In this document: in pieces, positions 1-10,679 of the stretch
How the letters are laid out: each line of letters opens with the position of its first letter
How positions within the stretch are numbered: position 1 is the stretch's first letter
Assembly (NCBI GenBank): GCA_964036155.1
Contig: OZ038423.1
Location: 682,001-746,000 of the forward strand
Direction of reading: 5' to 3'
DNA from: Diploscapter coronatus
Lineage: Eukaryota > Nematoda > Chromadorea > Rhabditida > Rhabditidae
DNA: 64,000 bases
Notes under the pieces: generated by a model
Seen by the model: only the letters and a program-made list of their open reading frames with translations
What the model was told of the DNA's origin: nothing
The model's database searches: none
Translations under genes and position numbers: made by a program

Positions 1-226
1 AATACCGATGTCAGAAATCGATGCGTGTTGAAGTCGTTGTGAATTTTTAAATTTATAAAGAAACTCACTTTGCTAGCATAGGCTGTCACCCTAAACTAAA
101 TTTGAACGTATCATTTGAATAAAAATTTTTAAATCTTACGTATAAAGTTTTACCCGGAGTTTTATGCATATTCCTATTATTTGTGCCATTAGCGTCAATG
201 ATTAGAGTCTGATTCGTCTAGACCTA

Positions 227-841
227 CTAGACGTTATGGTATTTGAATAATTCGATCACCGGAAAATCGTCCCAATTAAAATCATCTAGCTTATCGAATG
301 CGTATTCAAATTTGCAAGAACTACTGCAGTTTACATCTAGCGTCATGTCATAGTTTATCGTTTTCAGCTTCAGCATGTATTGATTGAAATGTAATGGCTG
401 AATAGGAGTCCATAGCCACCAATTATTTTCAGTCATTTGTTCATAGTATTCGGACTCTAAATTTAGAGTTACGTTTTTCTTAATCCAAATATTATAACTA
501 ACGGAAGCATTGCCACGGATATTTCATGTTTGTTGGGATGAATGGAGAAACGGTGCATGTCTGACATTTAGAAGATGGATCCGCAAAACTATTGTCACAA
601 TTACACGTACCATTAAACCTATCGCATGGAATAGTCGAATTATTACAGTCGCATTCTAATGTAAAGCTCATTGGATAAGTTTCATTATTAATTTTTACTC
701 ACTACTACAAGATCCGTACCCGTAAAACCCATCTGGGCATAATGGCTCTGTGGTAGAAGTCAAATCACCGACACTTGAATAGATCATTACAATCAGAGTT
801 AATATTTTCGAATAAAAATAAAAATCGATATTGCGATTCAT
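227..841 (-). CDS. small secreted EGF-like domain protein
   Basis: The ATG at 841-839 opens a hydrophobic N-terminus ending near MIYSSVG, which looks like a signal peptide. A short Cys/Gly stretch follows (CPDGFYGYGSCSS). A roughly 47-bp intron (about 656-702) with GTGAG and TTAG ends joins it to a Cys-rich block with CDCNN, CDRFNGTCNC and CQTC, the spacing of EGF/MEGF-type modules. The last exon encodes a Trp-rich tail that includes NASVSYNIW and ends in a stop at 227-229. The EGF block and the tail are in different frames near 520-540, and no clean intron joins them. This is either a frameshift or a splice I cannot see. The partner and function are unknown. The EGF call is fairly safe; the full exon structure is not. 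Confidence 0.5.
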
Positions 842-1464
842 GCGTTTGAATAAGCACTATAACATCCCACTTCATTGGCAAATATTTTGATAAGGAATGA
901 GAAATTGCATTCCTAGTTCTCCGCATTCCAAGCTCTTAACTTCAACATTCCCAGACCACACCCAGAGATTATTGGATAAAAATTATATTATTCTAGTTGA
1001 TTTTCAACGTGGCTGTTCAAAAAGCCAAGCCACTAGGGAACTAAGTTTAGTTTTTTGACATCGCATCTCAAAACCAAAGGCCAACTATCCAATTATTTAT
1101 CCGATCAAATCTGGTGGCGTTTGTAAAAAGTTTGGACGATCAGCTTTTCTCGTGACCCGCGCGTCTGTTGACATTTCTGCTTCGATACATGCACTTCCCG
1201 TTGTTAGAATTTGGGGGATTTGGTAAAATTAGGAAAGAAATCCAATTTGCCCCGCAGGTGCGCAAACGCACCCCGGATTTCGGGGCAGGAAAATGGCGGA
1301 AATGGAGACACGTTTCAACAGGCGAAAAAGGTTAAAGTCCTCGGATCGGATGACATATAAAACCGGCGAATCTCGTTTCAAATTCGACATTGATGTAAGT
1401 CTGGGGACGCAAGGTAGGTGAAGTTTTGGCTGTTGAAAACTCGACTGGGATGTGCGTCTTCAGA
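842..1464. other. intergenic region between divergent EGF-like and CAP genes
   Basis: The two flanking genes diverge, so this gap should hold both promoters. I see no coding signal. The right part carries the TATA-like box listed separately. Confidence 0.6.
1356..1361 (+). promoter_or_regulatory. TATA-like box upstream of the CAP gene
   Basis: TATAAA lies about 105 bp before the CAP-gene ATG, in the context GACATATAAAACCGG. Position and sequence fit a core promoter. This is a motif match only. Confidence 0.4.
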
Positions 1465-3091
1465 ATGAAGCTTCTCTGGCTGTTCGCCTCTGTCGGCGTC
1501 GCTTCGGCTGCGAGTAAGTTCCCAACATTTCTCCTCGTCCAATTCGATCAATTCTTGAATTTAGCGTACGGCTGCACGACCCCGAGCCTGAACGATGCGG
1601 ACCGCGACATGTGGGTCAAGGGCTTCAACGACGCTCGTCGTTCCATGGCTAAGGGCATGGAGCCGAACAAGTGCGGACCACTCCCCACTGGAAAGAACGT
1701 CTATGAAATGGTATGTCATTCGCAAATGAATCATTTTCAAAGCTGATACGCGTTCAGAACTATGACTGCAATTTGGAGACGGTTGCCTACAACGCAGCCT
1801 CGACCTGTTCCGGTGCTGCTCCCACTGGTCTCAATACCTCTTACACAGTCATCAAAACCGGAAAGTATAAGCCTTTAATATTTAATAAGAAGGAATCATC
1901 AGGGTTTTAGAGCGGGCTCATCAGCCTCATGGCCGAATGGCGGCAGAAACAAGGCTGGACAGCAAATGACCGACTGGTGGTCGGAGGTCCAAGCCAATGG
2001 CGTCGGCACAGACCTGACCTATACTGGAGGCACTATTAAGGAGTGGGGCGTGATCGCTAACGGAAAGAACACCGCGTTCGGATGTGCGTATGCTCAGTGC
2101 TTTGATGGCACTTGGTACTGGTGGAACATGTACTGCATCTTCAACACTGCCCTTGGAACTGGCGACAAGGTCTATGAGGCTGGTCCGGCTTGCACTTCGG
2201 CTGCTGATTGCACATACATGCCCTCTTCCACGTGCAACGACGGTCTCTGCCACACCGATTCACTGTCTGGACCGCCTGAGGAGAACAACATCTGCCCGGC
2301 AGCCACCAACATGAACGACGATATCCGCACCGCATTCATTACCAGACACAACGCGCTGAAATCGAGTGGAGTCAAGGGGCTCGAACCGGATGCTGCTGGC
2401 GGCAACGCACCGAAGGGAAAGCAGTCGCTCAAGTACAGATGGGACTGTGCCATTGAGAAGAATGCGATCGCCTGGGGTGCTACCTGTGCTCAGGCTCACT
2501 CGACGAACGCAAATCGAACAGTTGGGGGCGAGTCGTGGGGAGAGAATCTGTATACGATGTTCGCACCACAGGCTCCCAAACAGGCCGCCATCGATGTAAG
2601 AATGCTGAATTTTGAACAATGCATCTTCCCGAATTTCAGGGTTCAAATCTGTGGTGGGCTGAGCTCAAGGATTTGGGTGTTGGACAAGAGAACATCTTGA
2701 CTCAAGCTGTTTGGGATAGAAAAGTTGGTATGTAAAGGGGCAGCTGCTATTTGACGAAACCCTTTTTTTTACTATATATGACGTCATATACAGTAGAAAG
2801 GATCTCATCATCTCGTCAAATAGCAATTGCCATGTAAAAGATCTCCAGATGTGATGGCAAAATGATCGGATCTTAGGACACTACACGCAGATGGCCTGGG
2901 AGACGACGTACAAGTTGGGTTGCTCTGTTAACTATTGCTCTGGCGTAACCTGGGTCGTCTGTCAATATGGGCCGACTGGAAATTACATGGATCAACTCAT
3001 CTACACGAAGGGAGACCCCTGCACGTCGGACGCCGGTTGCCCAGCGGGCACGACCTGCTCGGTTTCGGAGGGACTCTGCGTCAAGCCTTGA
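1465..3091 (+). CDS. secreted two-domain CAP/SCP (venom-allergen-like) protein
   Basis: The ATG at 1465 starts a signal peptide (MKLLWLFASVGVASAA). Six exons read in frame to the TGA at 3089-3091. Domain 1 (about residues 20-190) is CAP-like but lacks the usual active-cleft residues; it keeps a WWSEV stretch and ends in a Cys-rich hinge (CTSAADC, CNDGLC). Domain 2 carries all four expected positions: RHNALK (His), GENLY (Glu), WWAEL (Glu) and GHYTQMAW (His). A second Cys-rich tail (CTSDAGCPAG, SVSEGLC) closes the protein. The layout matches nematode two-domain VAP proteins such as C. elegans VAP-1/VAP-2. These are secreted and found in amphid glands or excretory products, with no settled enzyme activity. 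The exons are clearly more GC-rich than the flanks. It is probably a vap-1/vap-2 relative, but I cannot choose between them. Confidence 0.85.
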
Positions 3092-3174
3092 TCGAAGAAA
3101 ACTAACCGATGTTTTTGGCCACTTAGTACACGATCTCATACGGGTATCACCGATTGTTTTTTGCACACGAGTCT

Positions 3175-3180
3175 AATAAA
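3175..3180 (+). promoter_or_regulatory. poly(A) signal of the CAP gene
   Basis: AATAAA lies about 85 bp after the CAP-gene stop codon, a normal distance for a nematode 3' UTR. Confidence 0.5.
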
Positions 3181-3385
3181 CGAGTTCGCTGAGAGCATGT
3201 ATGTATGTGTTCTGATGTAATAGTCATCTGTCATCCTGTTTGTCGCCAAAATTGAGCTTCTCTTGTAAAAATGTGTCCTTCAAGTCATCAAATTTATAAT
3301 TCCTGCTCTGGATTCCATCAGGAAAAAAAATCACGATTGTGCGATCGGGGGGTTTAATTTTTCGCTTTCTCCGCTGCTAACTAAT

Positions 3386-3392
3386 TGATAAG
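3386..3392 (+). promoter_or_regulatory. GATA-type site upstream of pept-1
   Basis: TGATAAG lies about 140 bp before the pept-1 ATG. TGATAA is the core bound by the intestinal GATA factor ELT-2, which drives most C. elegans gut genes. An intestinal transporter gene would be a natural target. One short motif can occur by chance. Confidence 0.35.
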
Positions 3393-3532
3393 AGCTCCTT
3401 GGACTCATGAGGACGCGTGCGGACAGACAAATTCAAAGTCTAAGGAAAGAAAAGGTGGTGGCATTGGGAACAAAAGTCCCTCTCTTCGGAAAAAGACAGT
3501 CTTCTTCTTTGGACGATTGAGGAGAGGTCGCC

Positions 3533-6500
3533 ATGTCGGAAGGCTCGACCAAGCGGGATTCCAATGCACTGTCGCCAGGTTGGATTCGACTTTGAGCTTG
3601 CTAATTTTAGAAATGTATCTCAAACATCAGCTTCGTTTGCATTTCAATTTGTTGAAACTATCCAATATTTGCTTTTTATTTTCAAATAATAGACTGAATT
3701 TTGTAAAACTACACTATTTTGAACTTTTCGATTTCAGCCGCGGAAATTAACCTCGCCCCTGAGAAGCAGATATACACAACCTGGCCTGATATGATTCGGC
3801 ACTGGCCGAAAACCACGTTCTGCATCGTCTCCAACGAATTTTGCGAGCGATTTTCCTACTATGGAATGCGTAGTAAGAGCAAATTATAAAAGTTGACAAA
3901 AAGTTTCAAACTTTGCACTACAATTTTGAAATTCCGAAGATATCCAGTGTAGTAGATAGTTTTGAGCAATATTTTTCGGTGCAAGGTAGAACCCAATCTT
4001 TGCCACGTGAATTCTTCTGTTTATGTGATGATCAACTTCAAATTTTGATTATTTTGAAAGGAAAAACGTGCTTTCTAGTCAGATCACCCTTTTCAATTTT
4101 AATTTGATTCGTGCGATGCAAGTACAATGTTAATTGGAGTGAAAGTGTGCGGCGATAAGCCTATCAAGAGAGCAGCCTCTTTCCAATGGCACTTTGAATC
4201 AATCATTTTCACGACAGATTAACGTGATTTATGAATATCTAATAGACGACAAATCGCATTAGAATTCTCATTAATAATCCGCAAATTAACTCCAAAAATA
4301 TGCTCGATCAGCAAAAACCGTATAAAATTCTCGAATATGCACTAAAATTTGCCAACGTTATAAACCTCAGACATGCAAAATAGCGTGGAGAAAAGAAATC
4401 GCTATCAGCCAATACCCTACCCTAGCCATATACTATTTCGCACGTCCTTAGATCGTGCGGTTTCCGAATAGCCCTAAAATTTAGCTGTTCTGACTTTCTA
4501 CGTGTTGAATGTGCTGAAATTCTCCGAGAATGCTTCGACAATGTTCTTCAATGGTTTCGCTGTGCTCTGCTATGCCACTCCAATGCTTGGTTCGATTATT
4601 GCCGATGGATATATTGGAAAATTTTGGTATATCTTCCGAAAATGGTCGTTTTTATGATAATTTCCTGCAGGACCATATTTTCCGTGTCAATAATCTACGC
4701 TGCTGGCCAAGTTGTATTAGCGTTAGCCTCTACCAAGAAACAGGGAGCCTCAATACATCCGTGAGTCGCTATTTTCAATTTTTAAATCAAATTATCAGTA
4801 TATCACCTCCCATAAGACCATCTTTTTCTCGCTTATCAGTATACACGGTCTGATCAGTATTGGTGCGATTGGTTCGAGTTTCAATAGAAAATTATCACAA
4901 AGATTAGTGGACGGTTCAAGCACAAAATAGAAAGAAAAAAAACTCTAAAAATAAATCAGGATTTCAGATGGCTGGATATAACTGGATTAATGATTATTGC
5001 ATTCGGCACAGGAGGCATAAAGCCATGTGTAGCTTCGTTTGGCGGTGACCAATTTGAGCTTGGACAGGTATAAGAATAAAGTCCTGACAATAGCCAAGCA
5101 TGATTTAAGGAACGAATGTTGTCCCTATTCTTCTCGATGTTCTACTTCAGCATCAACGCCGGCTCGATGATTTCCACTTTTATCTCACCGATTTTCCGGT
5201 CGATGCCCTGTATGGGGCAAGACTCTTGCTACCCCATGGCGTTCGGCATTCCTGCGTGCCTCATGATTTTGGCTACTTGTAAAATCGTTTGTTGAAATTC
5301 TGAAAATCTTGTTTTTGAAGGTGTCTTCATGGCTGGCTCGTTCTGGTACAAAAAGCCTAAGCCGACGATGAATGTCTTCGGTGAAGTCGCGAGATTGATA
5401 GGGGTGCTTCGAAATGAAGTTAAACTTTAACAAGGTCTAACGTTTTCAGCGCGCCATTGGTAATAAGTGGCGCTCAAAAGAGTCCTTGCCGCATTGGTTG
5501 GATCACTACATGGACAACCATAGCTGTGAGCATGACAATTTCTGCCAAAAGTTGAGGATTGAGAAGAGGAACAAAAAGGCTTGTCAGAAGGTTATCTCTT
5601 CAAATTCGACAGGCTTTTCACGACCTTTTTTAATTCAGATCGGCTTCATCGACGACGTGAAGAGCCTCTTTCGCGTCCTGATCATGTTCCTTCCCGTACC
5701 GATGTTCTGGGCTCTGTACGATCAGCAAGGCAGTATTTGGCTGATTCAAGGTTCGAAAATTTCCCTTCAAAATGTAAATATTCAAAATTCAGGCATTCAA
5801 ATGGATTGTAAAATCAGTTCTGGTGGCCTTCTTCTACTTCCCGACCAGATGCAGACCCTGAACGCCGTGTTGATTCTGATTTTTATCCCAATATTCCAAA
5901 TCATCATATATCCTTTATGCAGCCTTTGCATTGAATTGACGTACGAATCTCATATCATCATTTTGCAAATACTTCAAACTCAGGCCTCTTCGAAAAATGG
6001 TCGCTGGAGGCTTCCTTGCCAGTGCAGCGTTTCTGATCACTGGATTTGTCCAGCTGCAAGTGAATGTAGGGATCTAGCAGATGATACGTTTTACTTTACG
6101 CTAAAACTTAGACCTCACTTCCATCCCTCCCAGGTTCCAACGAGGCTTTCCTAAGCGTGTGGAATATAGCCAAAAACGGATGCGACGTTTCGGTGTCCAT
6201 GAACTCTCAAACCCATAAACTGACTTATGGAGAAGTACGATAAATCAATGTGTTTTCCGATAACACTTTATATGGTTTTAGTACCTCAACTTATATGACG
6301 ACAAGGATAATAAAATAACGGCTAACTATTACACAATTCACGACGCTTCAAAGCCCCCTTCGATTTCCTTCGACTTCACTGGAACCTGTCCAGATTTCGC
6401 GGTCTATCTCAAACAAATTGGCATCTTCCTCATTCCCATCCTTTCATTTTCAGAATATTACAAAGAGTTTCAATGTACCTATTTCGGGATTGGAAGGCGG

Positions 6501-8001
6501 AAAGATCTACTACATTGCCGTTACACCCCGTGGAATACTGAATCCAACCATAGCAAAACCCGATAAGCCTACGGATGGCACGGGAGAGTCGGCTTATAGG
6601 TGATTTTACACACAAAAGTACAAAATTTGGATTTCTTTAAGCGTTTTATCCTTATCTGATTACCATGACAATTTCGCTTATTGCCGTGTAGACGGGGTTA
6701 CTGCGACCGATGGGTATCTGTGCGATCCCAAGAGACCTTCTGACTTTTTTTATTGGTATGAAATATTTTTAAAGTACAATAGGTAGTTGATATTATAGGG
6801 AAACATCCTATGACTATGATGCACATGATATCATTGATAATTTTACATATGCTATTCCTGGTTCAGAAAGTAGAAGGGCCTATTCTTACGATTTTAAGTC
6901 TGTAAGACCAGGAAAGTAAGTCGTTTTTTGCTTTACTTATTGTTGATGCTGAAATCTGGGGGGTGTGCAAAGTGGTGCACGGTTATTTTTAGTGGTTATA
7001 AAAACGAAGAGGAGAGAGACTGACCTAAAATCGCTTCTTCTCCCCTCATTTTCGACCTCCCAGATTTGGGCATCAACAATATACGAACGGTTTAAATTAT
7101 TATATTTTTAGATGGCACCTATATAAAATGGGTACTTATGTGGCAAAATCTGTTACCCAGAAAACTCAGGGCCGAGAGGCAATTAATTCATCCCTACATG
7201 AAACTCGACAAGGCAAGGAGATCACCTCCCAAGGCGGAGTCTATGTGATTGCCGTTATTGATGATGGACCTGATAATGTATACGTCTAATATCTTTATTT
7301 TATTTTATGTTATTTTTCAGACCAAAAAAATAGAATACTTCCAAATCGTATCATCAAATAAGGTCAATATCCTTTGGCAAGTCCCCCAAATTGTAGTGAT
7401 TACTGCCGCAGAAATTCTATTCTCGATTACTGGATACGAGTTTGCGTATTCTCAGGTATCAGTTATATACAATATAATATAGTTTAAATATATTAAGTCG
7501 GCACCCTCAATGAAAGCCCTTGTGCAAGCTTTGTGGCTATTCACAACTTCTATTGGTGACTCGATTATCGTCTTGATCACCGCGCTGAATCTCTTCTCGA
7601 ATATGGCTACTGAATTTTTCGTATATGCAGGTTCTTAATTTTATTATAATAATAAAGGATGCTCCCAGGTACCGAAAATCGTGCCTGTACCTGAAAACGT
7701 TTTCCAAGCCCAGTGCTTGTGCCTTACCTAAGGCAAAGTATGACTCCATGTGCCTCAAGTTACTTGTCAAAAATCATACTTGCGAGCATCTCCCTGTTAT
7801 ATATTCCAAATATAGCCAAATTATTAAGGTCTAATGGCTGGTGTCATAACAATATTCGCTTTATTGTCGATATTTTACTATGAATATCATTATTATACGG
7901 TTGAAAAAGAGGACTTTCTTCCGGATGACGATGAACTTGAAAGCCCTCCTAAAAGTCGAAGGGCTACTACAGTTACAAAGGCAATACATTTAGATAATTA
8001 A
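3533..8001 (+). CDS. pept-1: proton-coupled oligopeptide transporter PEPT-1 (POT/SLC15 family)
   Basis: This membrane protein imports di- and tripeptides with protons; C. elegans PEPT-1 (OPT-2) does so at the intestinal apical surface. The ATG at 3533 gives a short polar N-terminus, and a phase-1 intron (3579-3737) joins it to the first conserved block. POT signatures are clear: [34 protein letters not shown], then [19 protein letters not shown], and [10 protein letters not shown]. Next come the second-half helices ([28 protein letters not shown]), a long extracellular domain rich in Tyr, Ser and Thr (about 6.1-7.25 kb), and final helices ([28 protein letters not shown]). The tail is acidic ([11 protein letters not shown]) and ends at the TAA at 7999-8001. 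About 17 exons read in frame with no breaks. The last intron (about 7632-7831) is unusually long and partly open. Orthology is secure. Confidence 0.93.
6939..7080. repeat. fold-back repeat family A, copy 1
   Basis: A 142-bp element bounded by ATTGTTGATGC and its reverse complement GCATCAACAAT. Inner arms resembling AAATCTGGG and CCCAGATTT also pair. It sits wholly inside a pept-1 intron. Copies lie at 33753-33881 and 61359-61500, each in an intron of another gene. Size and structure fit a MITE. Confidence 0.8.
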
Positions 8002-8541
8002 CTAGAAAATTAAGAGCTGAAAATCTGCTCCATTGTTAAATATAACACAAGCTAGTCTTTTTTGACTCTATTAACACGAACGTATACTTATATATTCATT
8101 TGTCATCATTGAAGCTTGTGTTATATTTGTTTTATTTTATAAGTTTTATAAGTTACATTTCAATGAATTTAGCCCTACTCTCAGTCCGTCATTTCATGGC
8201 CTACGGACATGCGGTTATGAGCTCAAAAATCAGCATCAACATCAATCTATTTTAAATTGTGTACTTTGTTAATTGTTAAGGATAGCATTTCTGTTGTGTA
8301 GTGAATAAAATCTCGAAGAGGAACTTTAATTCCACTTAGATAATTATTGATGCATTTTTACATGTGAATAGTTCTTCGAAAGAAAGTCTTAATGCTCAGA
8401 AAAGCACGCCAATTCACACGACAATGTATTGTAGGCTCTCAGGAAAGTCTGCAAGTCATATTTCCATGTTGAAGCAACGCTAGAATATCAAATAGTCACC
8501 TTGTAAAGATCTCCACCCTTCAATAAACAGTCGAAATTAAT
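8002..8541. other. gap between pept-1 and the GPCR gene
   Basis: This holds the pept-1 3' UTR (AATAAA near 8304) and AT-rich sequence. I see no gene in it. Confidence 0.6.
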
Positions 8542-9944
8542 ATGTCTATGCAAGAATTCATCTATTGGTTCATCATTTGTGGGATCATCTTATTTAATAT
8601 AATTGGAAATTTCGGCAATATTAACTTGATCATCATTACCGTACGAGAGAAGGACTTTCATTCAAAATCCGGTATCTTGCTTCTAAAACTTATTTTAAAA
8701 ATTTGATTTTTAGGAATTTTCCTTGCCATAACGTCGTTCTTCCAAATTACCTGTTTATTATCCGGTATATCGACAATCTCCGAGTTTAAATTTATCTATG
8801 CTTTAGAAATGATCGACGTAATTTTCCTACTATCGCATCAACCCATATTTCAAGGTTATTGCTACAAGTTCCTAGCCCCATATATTTTCACGCTAAATAT
8901 GCAAGCCTGTATGATGTTGATCATGGCCTTAGATCTACTGGCAGCTCTAATATTCCCAATTCAGTACGTTTTCTCTTAGCAACTAATAAAGGTAGTACCG
9001 AAAAAATCGATAAAAGATCATCATATGAGTTTCCTGAGCTGAAAGGTTTGATATCCAGCATTCTATTACCAAGTCCCTACCTTATACCTTATGGGTAAGC
9101 TATTGTCCTTTAATTGGCTTAAAATATGAATATTCGTTAAATTTTTGTGTCACTACTTTTACTGACTGCCTCTTTCTTTTGAACATTCTTAAAACATAAT
9201 TTAGGTACCGTTACATCAAGGCCTCTCCAAGGTTGATCTTGACGTGTATAACCTTACCGGCGTGCTATTCCGCATTCATAGCTGTTTGGGGTTGGATGGA
9301 GAAAAATGACGAGATTCAGATACCTTTTTGCAATCCTCCTCTAGGTATCAAAAATAACCAACAAAATCATATTTATCTTTTTTTTATAGTTCTCGCCCCT
9401 CATATTACTAGATTCTGGACGTTCACTAACGTAGTCATCAATTCTCTGACTTTGATTGTCTACTTCATCATTACAGCTATCGTCAAGTGGAGAAGTACTA
9501 AAATGAAAAACAAACAAGCAAATAAATATAATTTGGAAATCTCAGAAACTATGCGCGGAAGCGGTAAAGAGACTCGTCGAGTTCTGAGGAGTCTATCGGT
9601 TATTGTAGCCGTTTTTGCCTGTTCGTGGTATTTCGCATTGCTAGGAGCTGATATTGGAACCTATTTCCCTGATTCAGTCAGAGATTTGTGGTTATCTTCC
9701 CTGGTGAATACGATAATTTTAGATTTTTTTAAAGTGATTAAGAAAATCTCAGGTGTTCTTCGTCCTAATATGCTATTCTCAATCCTTGTATGTCTGCATT
9801 ATTCGCTCTTCCGAGTACAGAAACGCGTTTGTGAAAATGTGGGCGAAAATTCTGAGGGTCGATTTTGTAACGGGAAAAAGCTCGGCGATAAATCTCACGA
9901 AAAGGTACAAACCTGCAGAGTTTTCGAGAGAATTTGGTTTTTAA
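8542..9944 (+). CDS. srsx-like seven-transmembrane chemoreceptor
   Basis: The ATG at 8542 begins a hydrophobic protein of about 300 residues in five exons. TM1 carries the GN motif (NIIGNFGN), followed by IITVREKDFHSKS. TM3 ends in MALDLLAALIFPIQYRYI, the place of the DRY-type motif in rhodopsin-like receptors and typical of the srsx family. TM4 and TM5 follow. Before TM6 is a basic loop, then ETRRVLRSLSVIVAVFACSW. The last exon must start at about 9753, because FFVLICYSQSLY then SSEYRNAFVKMW matches the family's TM7 and tail; another frame stays open there but lacks this. Nematode srsx receptors act in chemosensory or other neurons. The ligand is unknown. The donor before the last exon (around 9701) is the least certain splice. 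Confidence 0.75.
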
Positions 9945-10679
9945 ATATAGTATGGACACTAATGTAAAAAGTTAATTTATTATGGAAATATAGAAAAGTA
10001 AACACTTGAAAGTAGATATTTGCTTTCCTAATATAATAACCATATTTTCAGAAGCAGTCATGCTCATTCCGATAAAGTTACGAAAAATTCAAATACCGAA
10101 CATTCAAAAAGCTGAAGTCCTCTCGAAAACCGGACTGAAAAATCTCGAGAATTTTACGTTCTCTCTCTCAATAAACTCGCTTCTCCTTTCACATATCCTT
10201 GTAAAATCCTAGCGAATTCTTGAAAACGGGTTGATTATCTGCAAATTTAGCGCATATTTTCGAATTAATTTGCAAGAGGGGAACGTCGCTTTGACCCCGA
10301 ATTCGCCGCATTTATCTCGTATCTCAAATCGAGATTTTCGTGATTTTCTCTTCCCTGCAGCGGCGTCTGGATCCCTCCACTTTTTGCGCACTCTTTTTAT
10401 CCGTCATTTTACATTCTCACTTTCGCCAACATAACCCCTCTCCGTTTAGACGTGTGTGACATTCATACCATCTTTCCTTTCTCTCCGTATGTATCCCTTT
10501 ACGGTTTATGTGTCTCGCGTGTAAATATTTTTATCGCAGTTTTATCACCTAACCGAATGATATAAATTTCTGTTCGTTGACATATTTTGACATTTTCCGC
10601 ATAGTTGAAATAAAATTGTATCATTTTAAATTTATCCTTTTTCCCAAGATTTGGAAGCAAAGTACTCGACATTCAGAAA
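9945..10679. other. gap before the LIM-domain gene
   Basis: AT-rich sequence with pyrimidine-rich tracts. Several frames are open for 60-70 codons but none has gene-like content. It probably holds the LIM gene promoter and 5' UTR. Confidence 0.5.

Noticed and set aside
7625..7834. 70-codon open frame near the pept-1 3' end
   Set aside because: It lies inside the last pept-1 intron, with a proper donor at 7632 and acceptor near 7831; the transporter frame continues across it.
9233..9967. Longer uninterrupted reading of the GPCR last exon (VLRPNMLFSILVCLHYS)
   Set aside because: The alternative frame after an acceptor at about 9752 gives the expected TM7 and SSEYRNAFVKMW tail, so the read-through is spurious.
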